Of a stretch of DNA of 10,000 nt, positions 1 to 6,819 are shown one piece after another. The stretch comes from Nitrospira sp. (GTDB lineage Bacteria > Nitrospirota > Nitrospiria > Nitrospirales > Nitrospiraceae), in assembly GCA_020216985.1 (NCBI GenBank), contig JAIWOH010000049.1:1-10000 (forward strand). The letters run 5' to 3'. Within the stretch, counting starts at the first letter, position 1, and each line of letters starts with the position of its first letter. Under the pieces are notes generated by a model, which was given only the letters and a program-made list of their open reading frames with translations, searched no databases and had not been told where the DNA came from. The position numbers and the translations under genes are program-made.

Positions 1-775
1 GCAGGTCCTTCGACCAGACGACCGCGGCGTCTTCCGTGAGGCCGGCGGCCGTCGAAGAAAAGGCCGCGTAGATCGGCGCATCTTCGTAGGTGACGACTTC
101 TCCCTTCGTGGAATCGACCGCCTGTTCGACTCGTGCGTCGACGCCTCGGCGACCTCGATACACTTGATCCTGCGTGCCGGCCACCACATCATAATCGCGC
201 GAACCGCTCAGCATATGGTGATACAGCGCATAGGTTCTGGCCGCGACGGCCTGCGCCTTGAGCATTTCAGGATGCCACGAGGAATTGACTTCTCCGGGAA
301 GAACTCCTTTGACGTACTCTTCGAGGTCGACGTGATTGACGACGAGCAGCCCGTTCCCACGACCGATCACCTGCACCAGCCCCCTGATTTGCCACGCCGG
401 GGGCCCATCGGCAGGACGGGCGGCAGAACGGGAGGATGTCTTGGCGTCATGCTCGCCCTGCTGCGGCAACCAGATCGCCAGATTCTGTTTCCCCGCGCGC
501 AAGGTCACCTGTTCACCATCGACGCGGGTTCCGTTGACGAACAACGCAGCACCGCGTCTCTCGATGCGAATCCTTGCGTTGTGATAGGACCGTGCCATGC
601 CGCGCTCATCCGTCACCCACAACAGAGGGGTCGTGCGCACTTCGAGCTGCCGGATCTCCGCCGCCAGCAACACACGGATCGCTGGCGCGGCATAGGCCGA
701 AGAAGCCGCCATATCCAGCGCCCCCGCGGCCAGCCCGACAACGCCGATCAAGCACGATCGAAACGGTTGTTTCAT
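1..775 (-). CDS. SpoIID/LytB-domain protein, partial (3' end beyond left edge)
   Basis: The first 258 codons are visible; the gene runs off the left edge. Residues 1-29 look like a signal peptide (MKQP start, hydrophobic stretch about 9-20, cleavage near AYA-APA), so the protein is probably exported. The SpoIID core starts near residue 143 (LLVVNHVDLEEYVKGVLPGE), continues with LKAQAVAARTYAL (172-184) and YDVVAGTQDQVYRG (195-208), and reaches YAAFSSTAAGLTED (236-249). Glu162 sits where the catalytic acid of SpoIID lytic transglycosylases lies. These enzymes cut glycan strands of peptidoglycan that lack stem peptides. The segment after AAFSS reads TAAG, where many homologues have a Cys-Gly-Gly-like motif (from memory), so zinc binding may be altered. 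The ATG overlaps the TGA of the DUF2905 gene (ATGA, 775-772), and no good Shine-Dalgarno sequence is seen, so translation is probably coupled. In a Gram-negative lineage it is more likely a cell-wall remodelling enzyme than a sporulation factor. Confidence 0.9.
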   Translation of the reverse strand, partial: MKQPFRSCLIGVVGLAAGALDMAASSAYAAPAIRVLLAAEIRQLEVRTTPLLWVTDERGMARSYHNARIRIERRGAALFVNGTRVDGEQVTLRAGKQNLAIWLPQQGEHDAKTSSRSAARPADGPPAWQIRGLVQVIGRGNGLLVVNHVDLEEYVKGVLPGEVNSSWHPEMLKAQAVAARTYALYHHMLSGSRDYDVVAGTQDQVYRGRRGVDARVEQAVDSTKGEVVTYEDAPIYAAFSSTAAGLTEDAAVVWSKDL

Positions 776-1038
776 CGCCGGAAGAGCCATCCCAGGACGT
801 AGAACAACAGGCTCAAAACCACGCTCAAGACGATGCTGGTACCCAGGGGGAAATAAAAACTGAAATTCTCGCGCTTATACGAGATGTCACCGGGTAATTT
901 GCCGAACCAACCGAACAGGCCTCCAAGCCCGGCAATGCGATCGACGACGACAAAGAGCACGCCGACCCCCACGATCAGGAGGCCGATCCCGATCATCAGC
1001 TTGCCGATCGCCGTCCATTCAGGCATCTCAGGCGGCAC
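772..1038 (-). CDS. DUF2905-family small membrane protein
   Basis: 88 residues starting with GTG at 1038. The start is supported by AAGGAGGG (1053-1046) seven bases upstream; an in-frame ATG at 1026 is a less likely alternative. The protein has two predicted membrane segments, about residues 13-34 and 66-85. They are joined by a loop with the family signature GKLPGDISYKRENFSFYFPL (residues 46-65), matching the DUF2905 pattern of LPGDI followed by an aromatic/Pro motif. Its length is normal for the family. Function is unknown; it is presumably an inner-membrane protein. In several phyla DUF2905 genes lie near ruvB, spoIID-like and queA genes (from memory), which fits the overlapping downstream SpoIID/LytB gene. 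A 137-base gap separates it from asd. Confidence 0.88.
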   Translation of the reverse strand: MPPEMPEWTAIGKLMIGIGLLIVGVGVLFVVVDRIAGLGGLFGWFGKLPGDISYKRENFSFYFPLGTSIVLSVVLSLLFYVLGWLFRR

Positions 1039-1175
1039 GCGTCATCCCTCCTTGAAGACAGCCACGGCCTCGGCGCGCTCATCATGATGATTTCACCGTC
1101 ATCCCCCCGCACACCGAGCTATCTTGCTCTTCCACAAGGCCGAGCTGAGCCTTCAGCGGCCGTTCCCGCCTTTTA

Positions 1176-2195
1176 TCACCGAATCAGGCATTCGGCGATT
1201 TGAATGGCGTTCAGCGCCGCTCCCTTTCGAAGATTGTCCGACACGACCCAGAGATTGAGCCCGTTCTCAATCGAGCGATCTTCTCGCACTCGACCGATAT
1301 ACACCTCGTCTTTTCCCGTGGCGTCCAGCGGCATCGGGTAAAGTTTCTTCCCCGGATCGTCAAAGACGACCACACCCGGCATGGCGGCCAACAGGGCCCT
1401 CGCCTCGTTGGCGCTCAACGGTTTCTCCAACTCGACGTTGATCGCTTCGGAGTGGCAACGCAGCACCGGCACTCGCACGGTCGTCGCCGTTACGCGGAGC
1501 GACGGCGCTCCGAGAATTTTTCTGGTTTCCATCACGATCTTCACTTCTTCCGAACAGTCGCCGCCGTCGTTGAACGAACCGATCTGAGGCAGCAAGTTGA
1601 AGGCGATCTGATGGGGATACACCTTCGTTTCCACTTCTCGAAAGGCCAACAACGCCTTGGTTTGATCCATCAGCTCGTCCATCGCCGCGGCACCGGTCCC
1701 CGAGACGGACTGAAACGTCGTCACCACCACGCGCTTGACGCCCACGGCATCATGAATCGGTTTCAGCGCCATCACCAGGGGGGTCGTGGTGCAGTTTGGG
1801 ATCGACACAATGCCTCGCGGCATCGCTTCCAACGCGCGGGCGTTGACTTCGGGCACGACCAATGGAACGTCCGGATCCATTCGAAACACGGCGCTGTCGT
1901 CGATCACCACGACACCGGCGGCGCCGAGCTTTTGGCCGTATTCGCGACTGACCGCGTCGGTCGCCGAGATCAGCGCAAGATCGACGTCGGCGAAAGACGA
2001 CTCGGGCGTCAGTTCCTCGACTTTCCACTCCTTGCCCTGGCACGACAACGTCTCGCCGGCCGACCGCCGGGACGCGAAGAGCCGGAGCGACTCCAGAGGA
2101 AATTTTCGCTCTTCCAGAATCTCCAGCGTTTCTTTTCCTACCGCGCCGGTCGCCCCAAGGATCGCCATCACGTATGCGGGTTTGTTTTTCAGCAT
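1176..2195 (-). CDS. asd: Aspartate-semialdehyde dehydrogenase
   Basis: 339 residues, full length. It catalyses NADPH-dependent reduction of aspartyl phosphate to aspartate semialdehyde in the cytoplasm, the branch point to lysine/diaminopimelate, threonine and methionine. The Rossmann loop GATGAVG is at residues 14-20, with a phosphate-binding SRR near 42-44. The catalytic Cys135 lies in IPNCTTTPL, Gln162 in FQSVSGTG, Arg241 in TVRVPV and the acid/base His248 in RCHSEA. The C-terminal part (about 249-322) completes the dimerisation domain. The ATG at 2195 follows AAGAAGGG (2207-2200) and starts 20 bases after the stop of the NHL gene, so it is probably cotranscribed with leuB and the NHL gene. 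The active site appears intact. Confidence 0.97.
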   Translation of the reverse strand: MLKNKPAYVMAILGATGAVGKETLEILEERKFPLESLRLFASRRSAGETLSCQGKEWKVEELTPESSFADVDLALISATDAVSREYGQKLGAAGVVVIDDSAVFRMDPDVPLVVPEVNARALEAMPRGIVSIPNCTTTPLVMALKPIHDAVGVKRVVVTTFQSVSGTGAAAMDELMDQTKALLAFREVETKVYPHQIAFNLLPQIGSFNDGGDCSEEVKIVMETRKILGAPSLRVTATTVRVPVLRCHSEAINVELEKPLSANEARALLAAMPGVVVFDDPGKKLYPMPLDATGKDEVYIGRVREDRSIENGLNLWVVSDNLRKGAALNAIQIAECLIR

Positions 2196-2215
2196 GGAGC
2201 CCTTCTTTGTTTATA

Positions 2216-3433
2216 TCAGAGTGTCAGTGCTCGTATCCGATGGTTGAACGTATCGGCGACCACCACCCGTCCATTGTGATCGACCGCGATGCCGAACGGA
2301 TAGTTCAGGCTTGCCTGCAAAGCCGATCCGCCGTCGCCGGAGAAAGTCGAGATTCCCACTCCGGCCATTCGCTCGATCTTGCCCGTCGCCCGGTTCCATC
2401 GGCGCACCAAGTGGTTGTCGGAATCCGTAATGAACAAATTGCCATCCCCGTCCGCCGCAATGCCGACCGGCCTCGACAAGCTGACCGAGAGCGGTTCATG
2501 CTCACCCTCGTATCGATATTCGCCGCCATCACCCACTACCGTTCGGATCATGCCCGTCGTAGGATCGACTGCGCGAATCCTGCCGTTGAAGGTATCGGCG
2601 ATGAAGAGCGTGCCATCATCGGCACAAACCAACCCGCTCGGCCCGGCCAGAGCGGCTTCCGTGGCGGGTCTCTCGTCTCCATTGTACAAAGCCGTCCCAT
2701 TCCCCGCCACCGTGCGGATCAACCCGGTTTTCAGATCGACCGCTCGAACTCGGTGGTTGCCTTGGTCGGCCACGTATAACACCCCTCTCCCGTCCAAGGC
2801 CAAGGCGGCCGGTTCATTGAGTCCCGCGGCGACGGCGGGGCCGCCGTCGCCGCAATATCGAGGCCGGCCCAGCCCGGCGATCGTCGTGATCATCCCGTCG
2901 GCAGCGTCAACCAAACGGATGCGATGGTTCAACGTATCGGCAATGTACACGTTCCCTCCGGCGTCCGCGATAACCGCCGTTGGAAAATTCAACCGGGCGC
3001 GCAGGGCCGGTCCGCCGTCGCCGCCGAATCGACTCGGCGCCGTCGTTCTCGCCACAACGTACCGGATCGTTCCGCTTATGTCCGTCTGCTGCCGATAGTT
3101 CGCTGAAGCTGTTCCCCCCTCGGCGAAGGGGTCTTCCTCCGGCGAACGGCAGGTTTCTTCATCGAGACCGGTGTCTCGCGCCGCTCCTTCCCTATCCCTA
3201 TCGGCCATATCGGCAACACCGGCGATCGTCGTGATCAGGCCGGTGTCTCGATCGATCCGCCGCACGACATGGTTTTCAGAATCGGCGATCAGGATGTTCC
3301 CGATAGCATCCGCCCACACTCCCTTCGGCTCATTCAAGGAGGCGAGGCGCGCGGGACCACCGTCTCCCCCATAGGCGGGTTCTCCGGTCCCGGCGAGGGT
3401 CCGAATGGTCCATAACTCCACGGCCATTGGCAT
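2216..3433 (-). CDS. NHL-repeat beta-propeller protein
   Basis: 405 residues without a signal peptide or membrane segment, so probably cytoplasmic. It is almost entirely repeats of the form xADxxNHRIRxVDxxTGxIxTxAGxG, followed by xxGDGGPAxxAxLNxP. The ADxxNH cores start near residues 49, 164, 221, 278, 335 and 392. The last four intervals are exactly 57 residues; the first is 115, about twice that. Residues 72-130 therefore occupy the place of one blade whose NHL core is lost, leaving only DISGTIRYVVA (118-128) recognisable. The C-terminal unit stops early, and the N-terminal strand WTIRTLAGTG would close it, as in circular propellers. No catalytic motif is visible; NHL propellers commonly bind proteins or ligands. 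The start is the first of two close ATGs (3433 and 3427), 17 bases after the leuB stop, with only a weak ribosome binding site. The substrate or partner is unknown. Confidence 0.9.
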   Translation of the reverse strand: MPMAVELWTIRTLAGTGEPAYGGDGGPARLASLNEPKGVWADAIGNILIADSENHVVRRIDRDTGLITTIAGVADMADRDREGAARDTGLDEETCRSPEEDPFAEGGTASANYRQQTDISGTIRYVVARTTAPSRFGGDGGPALRARLNFPTAVIADAGGNVYIADTLNHRIRLVDAADGMITTIAGLGRPRYCGDGGPAVAAGLNEPAALALDGRGVLYVADQGNHRVRAVDLKTGLIRTVAGNGTALYNGDERPATEAALAGPSGLVCADDGTLFIADTFNGRIRAVDPTTGMIRTVVGDGGEYRYEGEHEPLSVSLSRPVGIAADGDGNLFITDSDNHLVRRWNRATGKIERMAGVGISTFSGDGGSALQASLNYPFGIAVDHNGRVVVADTFNHRIRALTL

Positions 3434-3450
3434 CTCAATCCGCGATCGCG

Positions 3451-4524
3451 CTAGCTCAAATTGCGAAGGATGACATCCCCCATCTCGGTCGTCCCAACGA
3501 TCTTGGCGCCGGGACTTTGGATGTCCCTGGTCCGATACCCCAGATCGAGCGTCTTCACAATCGCTCGCTCAATGGCATCGGCCTCTTTATCAAGACGCAA
3601 CGCATAGGACAACATCATGGCGGCCGATGCGATCGTCGCGATCGGATTGGCGATGTTCTTACCGGCGATGTCCGGAGCGCTGCCGTGGATGGGCTCGAAC
3701 AGGCCGACCGCTGCGCCCAGACTTGCGGACGGTAGCATCCCGATCGAACCGGTCAGCATCGCGGCCTCGTCGCTCAGGATGTCGCCGAACATATTGTTGC
3801 AAAGAAGCACGTCGAATTGTCTGGGATTGCGCACCAATTGCATGGCGGCGTTGTCCACGTACATGTGGGTCAACTCGACGTCCGGATATTCCTTATGCAC
3901 GCCGGTGACCACCTTTCGCCATAATTCCGAGGACTCCAAGACGTTCGCCTTGTCCACCGACGTCACTTTCTTGCGGCGTTTCCGCGCCGCCTCAAACGCC
4001 ACTTTTGCGATGCGCCTGACTTCTTCGGTCGTATAGATTTCCGTATTGATGCCGCGCTCTTCTCCGTTCGGTAATCGCTCGATGCCCTTGGGCTTACCGA
4101 AATAAATGCCGCCCGTGAGTTCTCGAACCACGAGGATATCGATTCCCTCGACGACGTCGCGTTTCAGCGACGAGGCATCCGCGAGGCTGGGATAGACCTT
4201 GGCGGGACGAAGATTGGCGTACAACCCCAACGCTTCACGAATACCGAGCAACGCACGCTCCGGCCTGCGGGCATACTCAAGCCCCTCCCACTTGGGTCCT
4301 CCGACGGCTCCCAACAACACGGCGTCGCTTTGTTTCGCAAGCGACAACGTCTCATCCGGCAAGGGGACCCCCGTCTTGTCGATCGCCTGGCCGCCGATAT
4401 CGGCCGACACAAACTCAAAGGAATGGTGATAGGCCTCCCCGATCGCCTTGAGAACTTTCACCGCCTCCGGAACAATTTCCCGCCCCACACCGTCGCCGGC
4501 CAGCACTGCAATCTTCGCTTTCAC
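3451..4524 (-). CDS. leuB: 3-isopropylmalate dehydrogenase
   Basis: 357 residues from the GTG at 4524. It oxidises and decarboxylates (2R,3S)-3-isopropylmalate with NAD+ to 2-oxoisocaproate, the third dedicated leucine step. Substrate-binding Arg96, Arg106 and Arg134 are present, with Tyr141 (GGIYFG), Lys192 (SVDKANVLE) and Asp224 (YVDNAAM). Asp248 and Asp252 lie in the family signature [20 protein letters not shown] (244-263). The NAD-binding segment [14 protein letters not shown] is near 281-294. A longer reading from the GTG at 4533 is unlikely: the best ribosome binding site, AAGGAG (4538-4533), shares its last G with that codon but lies eight bases before the GTG at 4524. The gene follows the cupin gene by 45 bases and precedes the NHL gene by 17, consistent with one operon. 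leuC and leuD, which supply its substrate, are not in the window. Confidence 0.96.
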   Translation of the reverse strand: MKAKIAVLAGDGVGREIVPEAVKVLKAIGEAYHHSFEFVSADIGGQAIDKTGVPLPDETLSLAKQSDAVLLGAVGGPKWEGLEYARRPERALLGIREALGLYANLRPAKVYPSLADASSLKRDVVEGIDILVVRELTGGIYFGKPKGIERLPNGEERGINTEIYTTEEVRRIAKVAFEAARKRRKKVTSVDKANVLESSELWRKVVTGVHKEYPDVELTHMYVDNAAMQLVRNPRQFDVLLCNNMFGDILSDEAAMLTGSIGMLPSASLGAAVGLFEPIHGSAPDIAGKNIANPIATIASAAMMLSYALRLDKEADAIERAIVKTLDLGYRTRDIQSPGAKIVGTTEMGDVILRNLS

Positions 4525-4532
4525 GTCGCGCA

Positions 4533-4538
4533 CTCCTT
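4533..4538 (-). promoter_or_regulatory. Ribosome binding site deciding the leuB start
   Basis: AAGGAG read on the minus strand at 4538-4533. It overlaps the upstream GTG (4533-4531) by one base and is eight bases from the GTG at 4524, which makes the downstream codon the likely initiator. Confidence 0.75.
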
Positions 4539-4569
4539 CTTCAGAATGACCAATTGCGATGACTCGTCC

Positions 4570-4932
4570 CTATTCCAGTATGGTTTCATCCTCAATCCTC
4601 CAGGCGGGATCGACCAGACAAAGAAACTCGATATCCTCCGTGCCGATATTTTCCAGCAACTGCCTGCCCCCCGGCGGCACGTAGACGACCGATCCGGCCT
4701 GAACCGAACGGGCCTCCGAATCAATCGTGAAGCGGCCCTCCCCCGCGATGAAGTAGTACACCTCCGAAGAGGACAGGACGTGCAGCTTCGACCGCCTGCC
4801 GACCCCCAACCGGCCGTGAGCCAGACTGTACCGAAGCGACAGATTCTCTTTTGCGGGATGCAGCAGCTCCCGGAGCACCGTATGATCTCCGGCCAAGAAC
4901 TCCCGACACTCCGCAAGGGTCTTCTTGATCAT
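4570..4932 (-). CDS. Small single-domain cupin protein
   Basis: 120 residues, one conserved beta-barrel. The cupin part spans about residues 40-108. Motif 1 is degenerate: one histidine (His51) and the glutamate (Glu57, in SSEVYYFIAGEG) are kept, while the usual first His position is not His. Motif 2 reads GSVVYVPPGGRQLLENIG (80-97), with Gln91 where many cupins have the third metal-binding His. The conserved tail FLCLVDPAWR (103-112) recalls a small family of cupins of unknown function with a similar single His and Gln (from memory), so metal binding may be weak or unusual. The start is uncertain: the ATG at 4932 has no Shine-Dalgarno sequence and directly follows a T6 tract. A GTG at 4878 has GGAG eight bases upstream but would remove REFLAGDHT, which looks part of the fold. 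It lies between leuA and leuB, so a link to leucine metabolism is possible but unproven. Confidence 0.85.
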   Translation of the reverse strand: MIKKTLAECREFLAGDHTVLRELLHPAKENLSLRYSLAHGRLGVGRRSKLHVLSSSEVYYFIAGEGRFTIDSEARSVQAGSVVYVPPGGRQLLENIGTEDIEFLCLVDPAWRIEDETILE

Positions 4933-4953
4933 AAAAAACAGAAGCCGCCTCTG
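4933..4953 (-). terminator. Terminator-like hairpin abutting the cupin start codon
   Basis: On the minus strand, CAGAGG (4953-4948) can pair with CTTCTG (4944-4939), with one G-U pair and a three-base loop. Six T residues (4938-4933) follow immediately, and then the ATG of the cupin gene. The shape is that of a weak intrinsic terminator or attenuator; function is inferred from shape only. Confidence 0.5.
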
Positions 4954-4970
4954 AAACCGTTTCGGTCAAT

Positions 4971-5005
4971 CAAAACGCAAAACGGCCGTCACTCTAGTCC
5001 GGCCG
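4971..5005 (-). terminator. Probable intrinsic terminator after leuA
   Basis: Five bases past the leuA stop codon, CGGCCG (5005-5000) pairs with CGGCCG (4988-4983) across an 11-base loop. The interrupted T-rich run TTTTGCGTTTTG (4982-4971) follows. The GC stem and position fit a leuA terminator, though the U-tract is imperfect. Confidence 0.6.
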
Positions 5006-5010
5006 CTCAG

Positions 5011-6558
5011 TCAAATCAAGCGGGCCTTCTGCTCGTCATCCGCCTGTTTAGGCGTCAAACAGGCCAGCCGATTCAATGCGTTCAGATAGGCCCGGGCCGC
5101 AGCCACGATGATATCGGTATCTGAGCCGTGACCAGACACGGTCTGCCTATTCTCTTGAAGCCGCACCGAGACCTCGCCCTGGGCGTCCGCCCCACTGGTG
5201 AGCGCGTTGACCGCGAACATCACCAACGTGCTTTTCGTCTGAGTCATGGTCGCGATGGTTCGATACACGGCATCCACCGGTCCGTCGCCGGTTCCGGACT
5301 GTTTCACCGGCCGGCCGTCGATCTCCAGTTCAACCGTCGCCGTGGGAATTCGATCGGTGCCGGTCTCCAAGTGAAACGACTTAAGCACGATCCGCTCCCC
5401 CATCTTGGCCAGTTCTTCAGAGACAATCGCCTCAAGGTCTTCCTCGTAAATCTCCTTCTTTTGATCGGCGAGTCGTTTGAACCGCTCAAACGCGCGGTTG
5501 ATTTCCTCGTCGCTCAGGCGATAGCCCAATTCCTCCAATCGCTGCCGAAAGGCGTGCCGTCCAGAAAGCTTGCCCATCACCATCCGGCTCTCGACAAGAC
5601 CGATCGATTCCGGCCGCATGATTTCGTAGGTGGTTTTCTCCTTGAGCAACCCGTCTTGATGAATGCCCGAACTGTGCGCGAACGCATTGGCTCCGACGAC
5701 AGCCTTGTTCGGCTGCACCACCATACCGGTAATCTTGCTGACCAGACGGCTGGTCTTGGCGATCTCCTCCGTCTTGATCCTGGTGTCGGCCTGGTAGAAA
5801 TCCCTTCTCGTGCGGAGTCCCATAACGATCTCTTCCAACGCTGTATTGCCTGCCCGTTCTCCGATCCCGTTGATCGTACATTCCACCTGCCCCGCTCCGT
5901 TGACGACGGCCGCCAGACTGTTGGCCACGGCAAGACCCAGGTCGTTGTGGCAATGGACGGAGATGACCGCCTGCTTGGCGTTGGGCACCTTCTCACAGAT
6001 TCCTTTGATCAACGCTCCGAATTCCTGCGGAATCGCATATCCCACCGTGTCGGGGATATTGACCGTCCCGGCTCCCGCCGCGATGACCGCCTCGATGACT
6101 TCGTACAAGTAGGCCGGATCGGACCGGCTGGCGTCCATGGGCGAAAATTCCACATCATCGACGTAGCTCCTCGCCCGCTGGACCATTTCCACCGCTCGCT
6201 TCTTGGCTTCCTCACGTGTCATCCGAAACTGGTATTTGAGGTGGATGTCGGAGGTCGACAAAAACGTATGGATGCGCGCCCTCGGCGCCCCCTTCAACGC
6301 CTCCCATGCCCGATCGATGTCTTCCGAACGGGCGCGGGCCAGGCTGCAGATGATCGGCCCCTCGACCTCCTGTGCAATCCGCCGCACCGCCTCGAAATCG
6401 CCGGGAGAGCTGTACGCGAAGCCGGCTTCGATCACATCGACTCCCAGACGGGCCAGTTGCTTGGCCACCATCAATTTTTCTTCCACGTTCATGCTGGCGC
6501 CTGGCGATTGCTCGCCGTCCCGCAACGTCGTATCGAATATGCGTATCATGCGCGTCAT
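5011..6558 (-). CDS. leuA: 2-isopropylmalate synthase
   Basis: 515 residues, full length. It condenses acetyl-CoA with 2-oxoisovalerate to 2-isopropylmalate, the committed step of leucine synthesis. The N-terminal HMGL-like TIM barrel (about 5-270) carries [16 protein letters not shown] (8-23; Asp14 is a metal ligand) and [14 protein letters not shown] (201-214; His202 and His204 are metal ligands), with Asn238 in [20 protein letters not shown] (295-303) lies in the linker domain. The C-terminal part, about 390-500, is the LeuA dimerisation/allosteric domain where leucine feedback acts in this family. The ATG at 6558 is used although its ribosome binding site is poor (a GGGGGTGG run); a second ATG lies three codons on. 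It stands behind its own T-box leader, so expression should rise when tRNA-Leu is uncharged. Terminator-like hairpins follow it. Confidence 0.97.
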   Translation of the reverse strand: MTRMIRIFDTTLRDGEQSPGASMNVEEKLMVAKQLARLGVDVIEAGFAYSSPGDFEAVRRIAQEVEGPIICSLARARSEDIDRAWEALKGAPRARIHTFLSTSDIHLKYQFRMTREEAKKRAVEMVQRARSYVDDVEFSPMDASRSDPAYLYEVIEAVIAAGAGTVNIPDTVGYAIPQEFGALIKGICEKVPNAKQAVISVHCHNDLGLAVANSLAAVVNGAGQVECTINGIGERAGNTALEEIVMGLRTRRDFYQADTRIKTEEIAKTSRLVSKITGMVVQPNKAVVGANAFAHSSGIHQDGLLKEKTTYEIMRPESIGLVESRMVMGKLSGRHAFRQRLEELGYRLSDEEINRAFERFKRLADQKKEIYEEDLEAIVSEELAKMGERIVLKSFHLETGTDRIPTATVELEIDGRPVKQSGTGDGPVDAVYRTIATMTQTKSTLVMFAVNALTSGADAQGEVSVRLQENRQTVSGHGSDTDIIVAAARAYLNALNRLACLTPKQADDEQKARLI

Positions 6559-6583
6559 CGTGCCACCCCCATTGCCATCGATC

Positions 6584-6641
6584 GACGGCTTGTTTTCCGA
6601 CCGGTGCGTGCTTCTCCGCCGGTCGGACGCATCGAGCCGTC
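6584..6641 (-). other. Large hairpin in the leuA 5' UTR, after the T-box terminator
   Basis: Downstream of the T-box terminator, GACGGCT (6641-6635) can pair with AGCCGTC (6590-6584). Inside it, TCCGACCGG (6627-6619) pairs perfectly with CCGGTCGGA (6604-6596), leaving a 14-base loop that contains GGAG. No U-tract follows, so it is not a plain terminator. The leuA ATG lies 25 bases further on. Role unknown. Confidence 0.55.
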
Positions 6642-6686
6642 AAATAAAAATGCCTTCGCCCCTCTTCGTTGGTCAGGGACGAAGGC
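6641..6686 (-). terminator. T-box intrinsic terminator of leuA
   Basis: GCCTTCGTCCCT (6686-6675) pairs with AGGGGCGAAGGC (6663-6652) over 12 base pairs, including one G-U, with an 11-base loop. ATTTTTATTTG follows (6651-6641). The 5' arm contains CGTCCCT (6681-6675), which is also needed to close the antiterminator, so the two structures exclude each other. Confidence 0.92.
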
Positions 6687-6711
6687 GTTACGCGCTCCGT
6701 GGTACCACCCT
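6675..6711 (-). promoter_or_regulatory. T-box core and antiterminator
   Basis: AGGG (6711-6708) pairs with CCCT (6678-6675), and ACG (6700-6698) pairs with CGT (6681-6679). They flank the seven-base bulge TGGTACC (6707-6701). TGGT (6707-6704) is complementary to an ACCA acceptor end, which fits the A73 discriminator of tRNA-Leu. The core AGGGTGGTACCACGG is close to the known T-box consensus. Confidence 0.93.
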
Positions 6712-6816
6712 GTTTCGGCGCCGATCAGCTCCCTGATCGGCGCCCTTCATTAGCAGCCCGTCACGGGGGCCGGGCGGAATCCGCTACTCGAAGTTCACGG
6801 ATTCTGGCTCGGAGGC

Positions 6817-6819
6817 GAG
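6817..6819 (-). promoter_or_regulatory. T-box specifier codon CUC (Leu)
   Basis: CTC follows GAA on the 3' side of the Stem I specifier loop and is followed by G, the usual place of the specifier triplet. It would read the GAG anticodon of tRNA-Leu, matching the product of the downstream leuA. Confidence 0.88.

Noticed and set aside
164..802. Plus-strand open frame at the left edge
   Set aside because: The minus strand here encodes a recognisable SpoIID/LytB domain with a signal peptide; the plus frame is its shadow.
1136..1153. Hairpin AAGGC/GCCTT after asd
   Set aside because: Only five pairs and no U-tract; too weak to call a terminator, though a 137-base gap here could hide one or a promoter.
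1200..2279. Long plus-strand open frame (359 codons) opposite asd
   Set aside because: Antisense shadow of asd in GC-rich DNA, with Arg/His-rich low-complexity composition.
3442..3449. GCGATCGC palindrome resembling the cyanobacterial HIP1 repeat
   Set aside because: A single copy noticed in GC-rich sequence next to the leuB stop; no sign of repetition.
4983..5005. CGGCCG repeats considered as an operator
   Set aside because: The position just after leuA and the T-rich run that follows fit a terminator better than a binding site.
5128..6753. Long plus-strand open frame (541 codons) opposite leuA
   Set aside because: It is antisense to a clearly conserved leuA and runs into the T-box leader; its Arg/His/Pro-rich translation resembles no family I recognise.
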